From positions 124,001 to 188,000 of the forward strand of contig DATLRO010000061.1 in NCBI GenBank assembly GCA_035534615.1: DNA of 64,000 bases. The letters are read 5' to 3'. Each line of letters begins with the position of its first letter. The first letter of the stretch is position 1. Below, in pieces: positions 28,619 through 39,100 of this stretch. The stretch is from JAGWRA01 sp035534615. GTDB taxonomy: Bacteria; Acidobacteriota; Vicinamibacteria; Vicinamibacterales; CAVVIG01. The position numbers and the translations under genes were made by a program. The notes beneath the pieces were generated by a model. That model ran no database searches and was not told where the DNA came from. It saw only the letters and a program-made list of their open reading frames with translations.

Positions 28619-31600
28619 TCAGGACTCGTCCGGCGCCGTCCGGGCCGCCACGTCCACGTCCGGATCGGCGCCCGCCGCCTCCGCCAGCCGCCCGGCCAGC
28701 AGCCGGACGGTCGGTGCGGCGTAGAACTCCGCCACCGAGCACGGGCGCTGCCAGTCGGCTTCCAGCCGCTCGACGACACGGAGGGCCGAGAGCGAGTCGC
28801 CGCCGAGCTCGAAGAAGTTGTCGTTGACCCCGATGCGGTCAATGCCGAGCACCTGCTCCCAGGTCGCGGCGAGCCGGCGCTCGTGGCCGCCCCGGGGCGA
28901 TTCGAACTCGGTCCGCAGCGCCGGGCGTGGATGCCGGGGCGCGTCCGCCCCCGGCGTGCCGGCGTCCGGGGCGGTCTGCGCGCGGAACTCCGCCAGTCGA
29001 TGGTCGAGCGCGATCGTCGAGACGACCACGCGATGGACGTCGCTGTCGAGCACGCGGCCCAGCACCGCGGCCCCTTCGGCCGGCGTCAGCGCGAAGCGAA
29101 GCCGCTCGCGCTGCGCCCCGGCGCCCCGCTCGGGCCCGATGGCGTTCATCGCCATGCCGACGTCCTGCCACGCGTCCCAGTTGATCGACACCACGTGCGG
29201 GGCCTCCCGGCCGGACCGCCCGTCCGCCCAGGCGTCGAGAAAGGCGTTCGCCGCAGCATAGTCCATCTGTCCGAGTCCGCCGGCCAGCGACGCCAGTGAC
29301 GAGCACAGCACGAGGAATTGCGGGGGGCGGTCCCGCAGCACGCGCTCGAGGACGAGCGTCCCCTGCACCTTCGGCCCGATCACGCGGGCCGCCGTCTCGC
29401 GCGTCTTCAGCGGGCTGATGCCGGCGCCGGCGATGCCGGCCGCGTGAATCACGCCGTCGATCGCCCCGAAGTGCGCCTCGGCCGCGTCGACCACGGCGCG
29501 CAGGTCGCGCTCCACGGTGACGTCCGCCCGGCAGGCGAGCACCGCGCCCCCCGCGGCTTCGATGGCGCGAATGGCCCGGATCCGCCGGCCTGCCTCGTCC
29601 TGGCCGGCGTGACCCGCCAGCCACGCGTCCCACTGCTCGCGGGGCGGCACGGCCGTGCGGCCGACCAGCACGAGCCTCGCCTGGACGGTCGACGCGAGCC
29701 ACTCCGCAAATGTCAGGCCCAGGCCGCCGAAGCCGCCGGTGATGAGATACACCCCGCCGGACCGGAGCCGCCGCGGCATGCCGTCCGGCGCGGGCAGGGC
29801 CACCGGCGCCCAGTGGCGCACCCACCGATGACGCCCGCGCAACGCCACCACCGGCTCGTCGCTCCCGCTCGACAGTTCGTCCACGATCGCCTGCCACAGC
29901 GACGGACACGGGCCGTCGGCCGGATCGACGTCGATGCCCCGGCAGGAGACGTGGTGCAGCTCCTGCCCCATCACCAGGCACGGCCCGAGGGCCATCGCGC
30001 GGTCCGGCCGCAGCGACTCGCGGTCGGTGATGCCGTAGAGGCCGGACGTCACCACGCCGACGCGGACGGCGCTTGCGTCGAGCCTGGCGCCGGCCAGCGC
30101 GCGCGCCAGCGCCAGCAGGCTGTCGAACACCTGCCCGCCGGACGCCACCGGGTCGTCGCCGGCGCCCGCGCCCCACGCGTGAACGATGCTGCGCGGCGCG
30201 AAGCCCAGTTCGGTCAGCAACCGGACGTAGTCATCCGGCTCGCCGGGCCGCACGCTCCAGGTCGACGGGCCGAGGCGCGCGAAGGCGGCGCCCGGCCTGA
30301 CCTGCGCCATGCGGCCGGCCTGCGGCGCGAGGTGCGCGACGAGGCCGGCGCCGAACGGATCCGTACCGGCGAACACGAGCCAGTCGGCCGGCGCGCCGGC
30401 CCGTGACGGACCTCGCGGCACGTCCTTCCAGCCCGGCGCGTAGCACCAGCTGCCGGCGTCCGCCTTCCGCGCCGGCGCGGCTCCCGCCGCCGCCTCGGGG
30501 GGCGACGGCTCGATCCAGTACTTCCGGCGATCGAACGGATACGTCGGCAGCGGCACCCGATGCCGGCGCTCGCCGGCATGCACGCCGGCCCAGTTGATGT
30601 CGAGGCCCGCCAGCCACAGCCGTCCGAGCGCATGGAGCGCAGCCGCCCGATCGGACCGCCGCTCGCGCGGATCGGGCAGCGAATTTACGATCGTCGAGGT
30701 GTGGCCCCGCTCCAGGTTCTGCCGCGCGAGCGTCGACAGCGTCTGACCCGGGCCCACCTCGAGCAGGACGCGCGAGGCGTCCCTGAGGAGTTCGCGGACG
30801 CCGTCGGCGAAATAGACGGGCAGGCGGAGCTGGCGGACCCAGTACGCCGGGTCGGTCGCCTCGCTCGCGGTCATCCATCGTCCGGTGACGTTGGACAGAA
30901 GCGGCACCGTCGGCGGCCGCAGCGCGATCTGTCGCACGGCGACGGTCAGCTCCGGCAGCACCGGATCCATCATGACCGAGTGGAACGCGTGCTGCGTCTC
31001 CAGCCGCGCCGCGCCGATCCCCAGTCGTTCGAGCCTGCACGCCAGCTCGTCGACCGCAGCCGGCTCGCCGGCGATGACGCACGAAGCCGGGGTGTTGATG
31101 ATGGCGACCGAGAGCGCCGGCCCGAGCAGCGGCCGCACCTCGTCGGCCGGACGGGAGACCGCCAGCATGGCGCCGTCCGGCAGGTCGCGCACCAGACGGA
31201 CGCGGGTGGCCACGAGCCCCACGGCCTCTTCGAGCGTGAACACGCCGGCAAGGCAGGCGGCGACGTACTCGCCGATGCTGTGCCCGATCAGCGCCTGCGG
31301 CGTCACACCCCACGACGTCCAGAGCCGCGCCAGCGCGTATTCGACGGCAAACAGCGCCGGCTCGCCGTATTCGGTCCGCGCGAGCCGCGCGGCCGCCGCC
31401 CGCTCCGTCTCCTCCGGACCGCCGGCGAACAGGACCGACCGGAGGTCGAAGCCGAGCGCCGCCCTGAACAGGCCGGCGCAATGGTCGAACGGCTCGCGAA
31501 ACGCCGGCTCGTGCGCGTAAAGCTCAGCGGCCATGCCCGGATGCTGCGCGCCCTGTCCGGGGAACAGGAACGCGACCGGCCGCGCGGCCGCCTTCTGCGA

Positions 31601-33172
31601 GGCGGAGAACACGTCGCGCGGGCTCATCGCGTCGAGCTTGTCGGCGGCGTCCGCGCCGTCGCGGCAGACCAGGAAGCGGCGGTGCTCGCCGGTGCGGCGG
31701 CCGACCTGCAGGGTGTACGCCACGTCGGCCAGCGGCACGTCCGGGTGCCCGTCCAGGAACTCGAGCAGGTTCGTCGTGGCCGAATCGAGCGCGGCCTCCG
31801 AACGTGCCGACAGCACGAGCAGCTGCCACGGGCGCGCCGGACCGGAGGCAGCCGGCGCAGGCGCCTCCTCCAGGACGACGTGCACGTTCGTGCCGCCGAC
31901 GCCGAACGCACTGACGCCGGCGCGGCGCGGCCCCCCGCCCCCGGTCCACGGCGCCAGCGTGGTGTTCACGCGGAAGGGGCTCGCCGCGAAATCGATGCGC
32001 GGGTTCAGCGGCTCGGCATGCAGGCTCGGGGGCAGCGCGCGGTGATGGAGGGCGAGGACGGTCTTGACGAACCCGGCAATGCCGGCAGCCGCATCGAGGT
32101 GACCGACGTTCGACTTCACCGACCCGAGGCCGCAGAAGCCCTGCCGGCCCGCCCCCGTCCGGAACGCCTGCGTCAGCGCCGTCACCTCGATCGGATCGCC
32201 GAGGATGGTGCCCGTGCCGTGCGCCTCGACGTAGCCGATCGTGTCGGGCGACACGTCCGCGGCCGCGAGCGCTTCGGTGATGACCGCCGCCTGCCCGGCG
32301 ACGCTCGGCGCGGTATAACCGGCCTTGCGCGCGCCGTCGTTGTTGGCCGCCGACCCGATCACGACCGCGTAGATCGTGTCGCCGTCGGCCACCGCCTCGT
32401 CCAGCCGCTTCAGCAGCACGGCCCCGGCGCCGCTCCCGAAGACCGTGCCGCCGGCCTCGGCCGAGAACGGCCGGCAGTGACCGTCGGGCGAGAGCACGCC
32501 GCCCTCCTGATAGAGGTAGCCGATGCGCGTCGGCACCGGAATCGCCGCCCCGCCGGCCAGCGCCAGGTCGCACTCGAAGTTCAGCAGATGCTGGCAGGCG
32601 AGGTGCACGGCGAGGAGCGACGTCGAACAGGCCGACTGCACCGCGTAGGCCGGCCCCTTGAGGTTCAGCTTGTACGACACCCGCGTGGCGAGGTAGTCCT
32701 GCAGGTTGCCGATCCCGATCTGGCTCGAACTCGCCGCCCGCTGCACCGCCTCGCTGTGCGCCAGGTTGGACGTGAGATACGTGCTCAGGCCGGACCCCGC
32801 GAAGACGCCGATCGAGGCCTCCGGCGCGTCTGCCGCGTAGCCGCCGTGCTCGAGCGCTTCGAGCGCGCACTCCAGGAACACGCGGTGCTGCGGATCGGTG
32901 AGCTGCGCCTCGCGCGGCGGAAACCCGAAGCAGGCCGCGTCGAACCACTCGACGTCGTCGATCACCGGCCGCGCCTTCACGTAGTGCGGCTGCGCCAGGA
33001 GCTCGGGCTCCACCCCCTCGGCCAGCAGCTCCTCATCCGAGAACCGGCGGATCGATTCGACGCCGCCCGCCAGGTTCCGCCAGAACTCCCCGGCGTTCCG
33101 CGCGCCCGGCAGGCGGACCGACAGACCGATGACCGCCACGGCGCCCGCACCGGCCGACCGTGCCTCACTCAC
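28619..33172 (-). CDS. Type I PKS, KS-AT-KR-ACP (module PKS2)
   Basis: 1517-residue single module. KS: Cys at 182 in SACSTSL, EAHGTGT, KSNVGHL. AT: GHSIGEYVAA near 631 and QHAFHS near 729, malonyl-type. KR: ITGGFGGLG near 1146 with CSSLAS and GQMDYAAAN, probably active. ACP: FFELGGDSL near 1456. There is no DH or ER. After the KR core (INWDAWQDVGMAM) a linker with RVVVSTIALDHRL and RHPRPAL runs into the ACP, as in PKS4. Expected chemistry: malonyl extension and ketoreduction to a beta-hydroxyl. The gene begins with an 8-base overlap with the end of PKS1, so the genes are tightly coupled and probably work in gene order. KR stereochemistry is not assigned: neither the LDD motif nor the A-type Trp is evident. 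Confidence 0.95.
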   Translation of the reverse strand: MSEARSAGAGAVAVIGLSVRLPGARNAGEFWRNLAGGVESIRRFSDEELLAEGVEPELLAQPHYVKARPVIDDVEWFDAACFGFPPREAQLTDPQHRVFLECALEALEHGGYAADAPEASIGVFAGSGLSTYLTSNLAHSEAVQRAASSSQIGIGNLQDYLATRVSYKLNLKGPAYAVQSACSTSLLAVHLACQHLLNFECDLALAGGAAIPVPTRIGYLYQEGGVLSPDGHCRPFSAEAGGTVFGSGAGAVLLKRLDEAVADGDTIYAVVIGSAANNDGARKAGYTAPSVAGQAAVITEALAAADVSPDTIGYVEAHGTGTILGDPIEVTALTQAFRTGAGRQGFCGLGSVKSNVGHLDAAAGIAGFVKTVLALHHRALPPSLHAEPLNPRIDFAASPFRVNTTLAPWTGGGGPRRAGVSAFGVGGTNVHVVLEEAPAPAASGPARPWQLLVLSARSEAALDSATTNLLEFLDGHPDVPLADVAYTLQVGRRTGEHRRFLVCRDGADAADKLDAMSPRDVFSASQKAAARPVAFLFPGQGAQHPGMAAELYAHEPAFREPFDHCAGLFRAALGFDLRSVLFAGGPEETERAAAARLARTEYGEPALFAVEYALARLWTSWGVTPQALIGHSIGEYVAACLAGVFTLEEAVGLVATRVRLVRDLPDGAMLAVSRPADEVRPLLGPALSVAIINTPASCVIAGEPAAVDELACRLERLGIGAARLETQHAFHSVMMDPVLPELTVAVRQIALRPPTVPLLSNVTGRWMTASEATDPAYWVRQLRLPVYFADGVRELLRDASRVLLEVGPGQTLSTLARQNLERGHTSTIVNSLPDPRERRSDRAAALHALGRLWLAGLDINWAGVHAGERRHRVPLPTYPFDRRKYWIEPSPPEAAAGAAPARKADAGSWCYAPGWKDVPRGPSRAGAPADWLVFAGTDPFGAGLVAHLAPQAGRMAQVRPGAAFARLGPSTWSVRPGEPDDYVRLLTELGFAPRSIVHAWGAGAGDDPVASGGQVFDSLLALARALAGARLDASAVRVGVVTSGLYGITDRESLRPDRAMALGPCLVMGQELHHVSCRGIDVDPADGPCPSLWQAIVDELSSGSDEPVVALRGRHRWVRHWAPVALPAPDGMPRRLRSGGVYLITGGFGGLGLTFAEWLASTVQARLVLVGRTAVPPREQWDAWLAGHAGQDEAGRRIRAIRAIEAAGGAVLACRADVTVERDLRAVVDAAEAHFGAIDGVIHAAGIAGAGISPLKTRETAARVIGPKVQGTLVLERVLRDRPPQFLVLCSSLASLAGGLGQMDYAAANAFLDAWADGRSGREAPHVVSINWDAWQDVGMAMNAIGPERGAGAQRERLRFALTPAEGAAVLGRVLDSDVHRVVVSTIALDHRLAEFRAQTAPDAGTPGADAPRHPRPALRTEFESPRGGHERRLAATWEQVLGIDRIGVNDNFFELGGDSLSALRVVERLEADWQRPCSVAEFYAAPTVRLLAGRLAEAAGADPDVDVAARTAPDES

Positions 33173-36100
33173 GGTCGTCCCCCGCCCGCCGTCGCTCGCG
33201 CGTGGCCCGTCGCAGACTGCCCCGGTCGCGGCTCGACGCCAGCGTCGGCTCGGCCGGGCGGCCGGCCTGCTCGCCCCGCACGAGCACGGCCAGCCCGGCG
33301 ATCGTCGGCGCCTCGAAGAAGCGGGCCACCGGGATGCGCGTCTGCAGCTGCGCGTTCATCTGCGACATCACCTGCACGCCGGCCAGCGAGTCGCCGCCGA
33401 GGTCGAAGAAGCTGTCGTTGACGCCGATGTCGCCGATGCCGAGCACGCGCTCCCAGATGGCGGCAATGCGGCCCTCGAGTCCTTCGACCGGAACCGCCGC
33501 GGCGCCGGGCCGCGGCGCCGGCACCGGCGCGCCGCCTCCGGCGGCGCCGCCCACCGCCTCGCGAATCACGCTGAACGCGTCCCGCTGGCGCGCAATCCGC
33601 CCGTCCAGATCGAGTGTCGACACCGCCACCTGCGGGCGGCCGGCCGCCAGCGCCCGGGCGAACGCCTCGACGGCGTCGGCCGTCCGCAGGCCGGCGGCCG
33701 CCGCGGGCGACGACGCGCGCCCGGCCCCATCCAGGCCGAAGCCGCCGGCGGGCGGCCGCACGACCGTCGCGGTCCGGCTGGCGACCACCTTGCCGACGTG
33801 CCGGGCGCGGGCGAGATGCGTGAACGCCTCCCCGACGCGGGCGATCGGGAACACGTGACACGGCAAGGGCTGCCACTCGCCGCCGGCAAGACGCTGCGCC
33901 GTCAGCTGGAGCAGACGCGGGAACGCCGGATGGTCGCGCTCCAGATTCGCGGCGACGAACGACAGGCTCCGCTCGAACGGCGCCAGATCCAGCTTCGCGT
34001 TCGCCGAGATGTCCCGCTTGCCGAGCTCGAGGAACCGGCCGTACCTGCGGAGCACCGACAGGCCGGCGGGAAGGTAGTCGCCGGCCAGCGAGTTCAGGAC
34101 CACGTCCACGCCCTCGCCGTTCGTGTACCGCCGGACCTCCTCGACGAACGCCAGCGAGCGCGAGTCCATCACCAGGTCGGCGCCGATCGCCCGGAGGAAC
34201 GCCCGCTTCTCCGGGCTGCCGGCCGTCGCGAAGACGCGCGCGCCGGCCCGCCGCGCGAGCTGCACGGCCGCCAGCCCGACGCCGCCTGCGGCGGCGTGCA
34301 CCAGCACCCGCTCGCCCGCCTCCAGCCGGCCCAGATCGAAGAGCGCGTGATACGCGGTCATGAAGGCGACCGGGACGCCGGCCGCGTCATCGAAGTCGAG
34401 CGCCTCGGGCTTGCGCACCACGAACGCCGCGGGGGCGATGACGAACCGGCCGAAGCAGGCGTCGGCGATCGCCATCACCGGATCGCCTGGCTGCACGTGC
34501 ACGACGCCCGGACCGACCGCCGAGACGATGCCCGCGCACTCGTCGCCGAGGCCGCCGGCGTCACCCGCCGCCGGCAGCGGCATGGCCCCGAGCGCCTTCA
34601 GCACGTCCCGGAAGTTCAGCCCGGTGGCCCGCACCTCGATCTCCACCTCGCCGGCCGACGGCGCGCGGCGCGGCGCCCGCTCCAGGCGCAGCGTGTCGAA
34701 GTTCCCGGCCTCACCCACGCGCAGCCGGTCGTTCGCCGGCGGTTCCTCCGCCTGCGCCGCGCGCCCGCGGACCGCTTCGCCAGCCGCCGTCGAGACCCAG
34801 CGCTTAGCCGTGTAGCCCTCGACCGACACGAGCTCGCGCCCCGCCTCGTCGAAAATCGTGACATCGAACGAGCGGGTCTGCCGCTGCGTCGCCGCGGCGT
34901 CGGCCGGCCGCACGTGACTGTGAAGGCGGGCGGTCAGCGGCGCCGACACGCGCACCCGCTCGTACATGAACGGCAGGAACAGGCCGGCGTCGTCGGTGAC
35001 CGGCAGGCCGAGCGCGACGTCGAGCAGCGCGGGGTGCAGCCCCATCCGGTCGAGATCCGCGGCGTAGGCGTCGGGCAGCTGCAGCGCCGACAGCATCTCG
35101 CCGTCCCGGAGCTGCACCGTCTGCCGGCTGGCCCAGCGCGGGCCGAAGCTGAGTGGTGAGCCGGCCGCCGACTCGCCGGCGGCCGCATGCGGAGACGCGC
35201 CGGCAAACCGCGCGCGCGCCGCCTCCAGGCCGGGGCCGGCCGGGGCCGGCTCGCCAGCCGGCCGGACCACGGCCGTGGCGTGGGTGGTCCACGTGGCGTC
35301 CGGATCGCGCCGGCCGCGCACGGTCACCGCGTACGCCGGCCCGCCGGACGCGCCCGCCCCGTCCGCCGCCCGGGGCTCCAGACGCACCTCGACGTCGATC
35401 GGGCCGGCGCCCGCCGGACCGGCCAGCAGCGGGGCGCCCAGCACGAGCTGCTCGATGAAGATCGGCTGTCCGGGGCGGACCAGCGCGAGCGCCGCGCGCG
35501 CCAGCTCGAGGTACGCCGTCCCCGGCAGCAGCGGCTCGCCGTTCAGCCGGTGCTCGTCGAGCATCCAATGCCGCGCCGGCGAGAGCGCGACGTGGCCCAC
35601 GACCGATCCGTCCGCCCGCTGCCCGGCGCGGTCGAACAGCGACGAGCCCGTGTCGAGCGGCCGCAGCCCCGTCCGGTCGTGGCGGGCGCGCAGCGCCTCC
35701 GCCGATTCGACCGCCATGCCGGCTTCGAGCCAGGCGTCCCAGTCGATCGAGGTGGTGAACGATCCACCGGTCCGCGAGTGATACCCGGCGAAGGCGTCGA
35801 GGAACGCGTTCGCCGCGGCGTAGTCGATCTGGCCGAAGCCGCCCTGCAGGCCGGCGATCGAGGAGCAGAGCACCAGGAAGTCCGTCTCGCGCGGGTCGAG
35901 CACCGACGCCAGCGCGAGCGTCCCCTGCACCTTCGGCGCGAGCACGGCGCGCGCCGCCTCACCGGTCTTCAGGGCGATGACGCCGCCACCGGGAACGCCG
36001 GCGGCATGAATGACGCCGTCGATCCGGCCGAAGCGCCGTCGCGCGGCCGCTGCGGCTTCCGCCATCGCGCCCGCGCTCGTCACGTCGGCCGCGAAGGCCA

Positions 36101-39100
36101 GCACTTCGCCTCCATCCCGTTCGATGTCGAGCAGCTGGCGAAGGCGTCCGGCCAGCCGGTCGCCCGGCGCGGCGCCCCGGACGAGGGCGTCCCACGTGTC
36201 CCGCGGCGGGATCGCCGTGCGGCCCGTCAGCACCAGCCGCGCGCCGACCGTCCGCGCCAGGTGCCGGGCGATGGCCAGACCGACGCCCCCGAGGCCGCCC
36301 GTGATCCAGTAGACGCCGCGCGGCTTCAGCCGCGCGCGCTCGGACGCCGCCGGAGGCAGCTCCACCCGCTCGAAGGCGCGGACGAAGCGGCGCCCGTCGC
36401 GATGCGCGACCACCGTGTCACCGCCCGCCGTCACCGTCTCGGAGGCCAGCGCGGTCATCCATTCGTCGCCCTCCAGCGTGGCCAGGTCGACGAGCCGGCA
36501 GGCTGCCTGCGGATATTCCTGCGGAATCACGTGACAGGGACCGAGCAGCAGCGCCTGTCCGGGCGCCCGCGGCGTGTCGCCGCCGCTCACCGCGAACAGC
36601 CCCTGCGTCACGGCGACAATCGCCAGCGGATCCTGCCGGCCGCTGGCGCCGATCGCCTGCGCGAGGCCGAGCAGACCGAAGAACTCCGGCGCCAGCGCCT
36701 CGTCCGGCCGGTCGAGGCCGGTCGCGGCAGCCATGTAGTAGATGACGCCCGGGCTCGCCCCCCGCCGCGCCAGCGCCTCGAGCAGCGGGCCGAATCCCTC
36801 GCGGCCGGCCGGCACGACGAAGTCCGCGCCGGCCGATGCCGGCTCGGCGACGGTCCCGCCGAGACGCGCGGTGACAACCTCCCGGCCGGCGTCCCGCAGG
36901 AACCCGGCAAAGCGCCGGCCGGCCCCTTCCTCGTCCACGACCACGAGCACCGGGCGCCCCTCGGCGACGCCGGCCGCGTCGCTCTCCTCCGGCCGCCAGA
37001 CCGGCACGTAGAACATCCGGTCGACGCTCGGTGCGGCTTCCGCCGCGGCCGGCGCGTCGTGTGCGGCCACCGGCAGCCGGTCGGGCTCCATCGCCGGCGG
37101 GTCGATCCAGCACCGCGTCCGCTCGAACGGGTACGTCGGCAGCGGCACGCGGCCGCGCCGCTCGTCCTCGTGAAAAAGGTCCCAGTCGATGGCGACGCCG
37201 TTCACCCACAAGCCGCCGGCTGCCGCCAGCACGTTCCGCAGATCCTCGTCCTCAGCCGAGCCGCCCGGCAGCGACGACACCGGCGGCAGCCGCTCCGCGG
37301 CGCCGGCCGGCGCCTGCCGGCAGAATGCCGCCAGCGCCCGGCCCGGACCGACTTCGAGCGGCAGGCGCACGCGATGATCGTCGAGCAGCGTGCGGACGCC
37401 CTCGGCGAACCGCACGGTCTGGCGCAGGTGCCGCACCCAGTAGGCCGGATCGACCGCCTCTTCCGTCCGGATCCAGGTGCCGGTGAGGTTCGATACGAAC
37501 GGGAGGGCCGGCGGGCGCAGGTGCACGCGCGCGACCGCCTCGCCGAACGCGTCGAGGATTGGGTCCATCAGCCGGCAATGGAACGCGTGCGACGTCTCGA
37601 GCCGCCGGCACGCGATGCCGCGGGAGACGAGGGCCGACTCGAGCCGCGCGACCTCGTCCGGTGCGCCCGACACGACCGACGAGGCGGGCGCGTTGTCGGC
37701 CGCGAGCGCCAGCCCCTCGTCCAGCCAGCCGGCCATCTCGCGTGCCGGCATCGCCACGGCGAGCATGGCGCCGGCCGGCGCCGACTGCATCAGCCGGCCG
37801 CGCGCGGCCACGAGCGCCAGACCCTCGTCCGGCGTGAAGACGTCCGCCAGACAGGCCGCGACGTACTCGCCGAGGCTGTGCCCGATCATCGCCCCGGGCT
37901 GGACGCCCCAGTGCATCCACAGTCGTGCCAGCGCGTACTCGACCACGAACAGCGCCGGCTGGGCGATCGCCGTCTGCGTGAGGGCCGCCGTCGCGGCCTC
38001 GGCCTGGCGACCGGAGGCCAGCAGCAGATCGCGCAGGTCCAGACCGATCAGCGGTCGGAGGATCCCGCACGCGCGGTCCACTTCGGCGCGGAACACCCGT
38101 TCGCGTCGATACAGCCCGGCGCCCATACCGCCGCGCTGCGCCCCCTGTCCCGGAAACAGGAACGCGACCTCGGGGGCCGGCGATCGCGCCTCCCCGACCA
38201 TCGCTCCGGGGGTGCCGGCCGCCGCCTCGAGCCGGGCGGCGGCGTCAGCCGGGCCGGACGCCACGACGGCGCGCCGCCAGGACCACGGCCGGCGGCCCAC
38301 ATGCAGCGTGTAGGCGACGTCGGCCAGCGGCTGCTCCGGTCCGCCACGCAGGTGTCCGGCCATCCGCGCGGACAACGCGTTCAGGGCGCTCTCCGTGCGG
38401 GCGGCGACCGTCAGCACCTGCAGCGGGCGGGCCGCTTCCGGCACCGCCCGGGCCGGCGGCTCCTCGATCACGACGTGCGCGTTCGTGCCGCCGATGCCGA
38501 ACGAGCTGACGCCCGCCCGCCGCGGACTGTCGGTCCACTCGCGCGCGTCGCTGTTCACGAAGAACGGACTCGTGGACAGGTTCAACCGGGGATTCGCCTG
38601 CCGGAAGTGCAGGCTCGGCGGAATGCGCCCGCGCTCCACGGCGAGCGCCGCCTTGATCAGCCCGGCCACGCCGGCGGCGGCGTCCAGGTGCCCGATGTTG
38701 GTCTTCACCGACCCGATCGCGCAGAAGCCGGTGCGCGCGGTCCCCGCCCGGAACACCTTCGTGAGCGCCGCCACTTCGATCGGATCGCCGAGCGGCGTCC
38801 CCGTGCCGTGCGCTTCGATGAAGCCGATCGTGTCGGGCGGGACGCCGGCCATCGCCTGCGCGAGCCCGATCACCTCGGCCTGCCCGTCCACCCCGGGCGC
38901 GGTGAACCCGACCTTGTCGGCGCCGTCGTTGTTCACCGCCGATCCGCGGATCACGGCGATGATCGTGTCGCGGGCGGCCACCGCGTCCTCGAGCCGCTTC
39001 AGCACGACCACGCCGGCGCCGTTGCCGCCGACGGTCCCCTGCGCGTCCGCGTCGAACGCCCGGCAGTGACCGTCGGGCGAGGCGATGCCGCCCTCCTGGT

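Noticed and set aside
28597..28842. N-terminal extension of PKS3 by 82 codons
   Set aside because: It overlaps the coding 3' end of PKS2, has Ser/Arg low-complexity composition, and the other KS proteins start a few residues before the (V/A)IIG(L/M)S motif, as the ATG at 28596 does.
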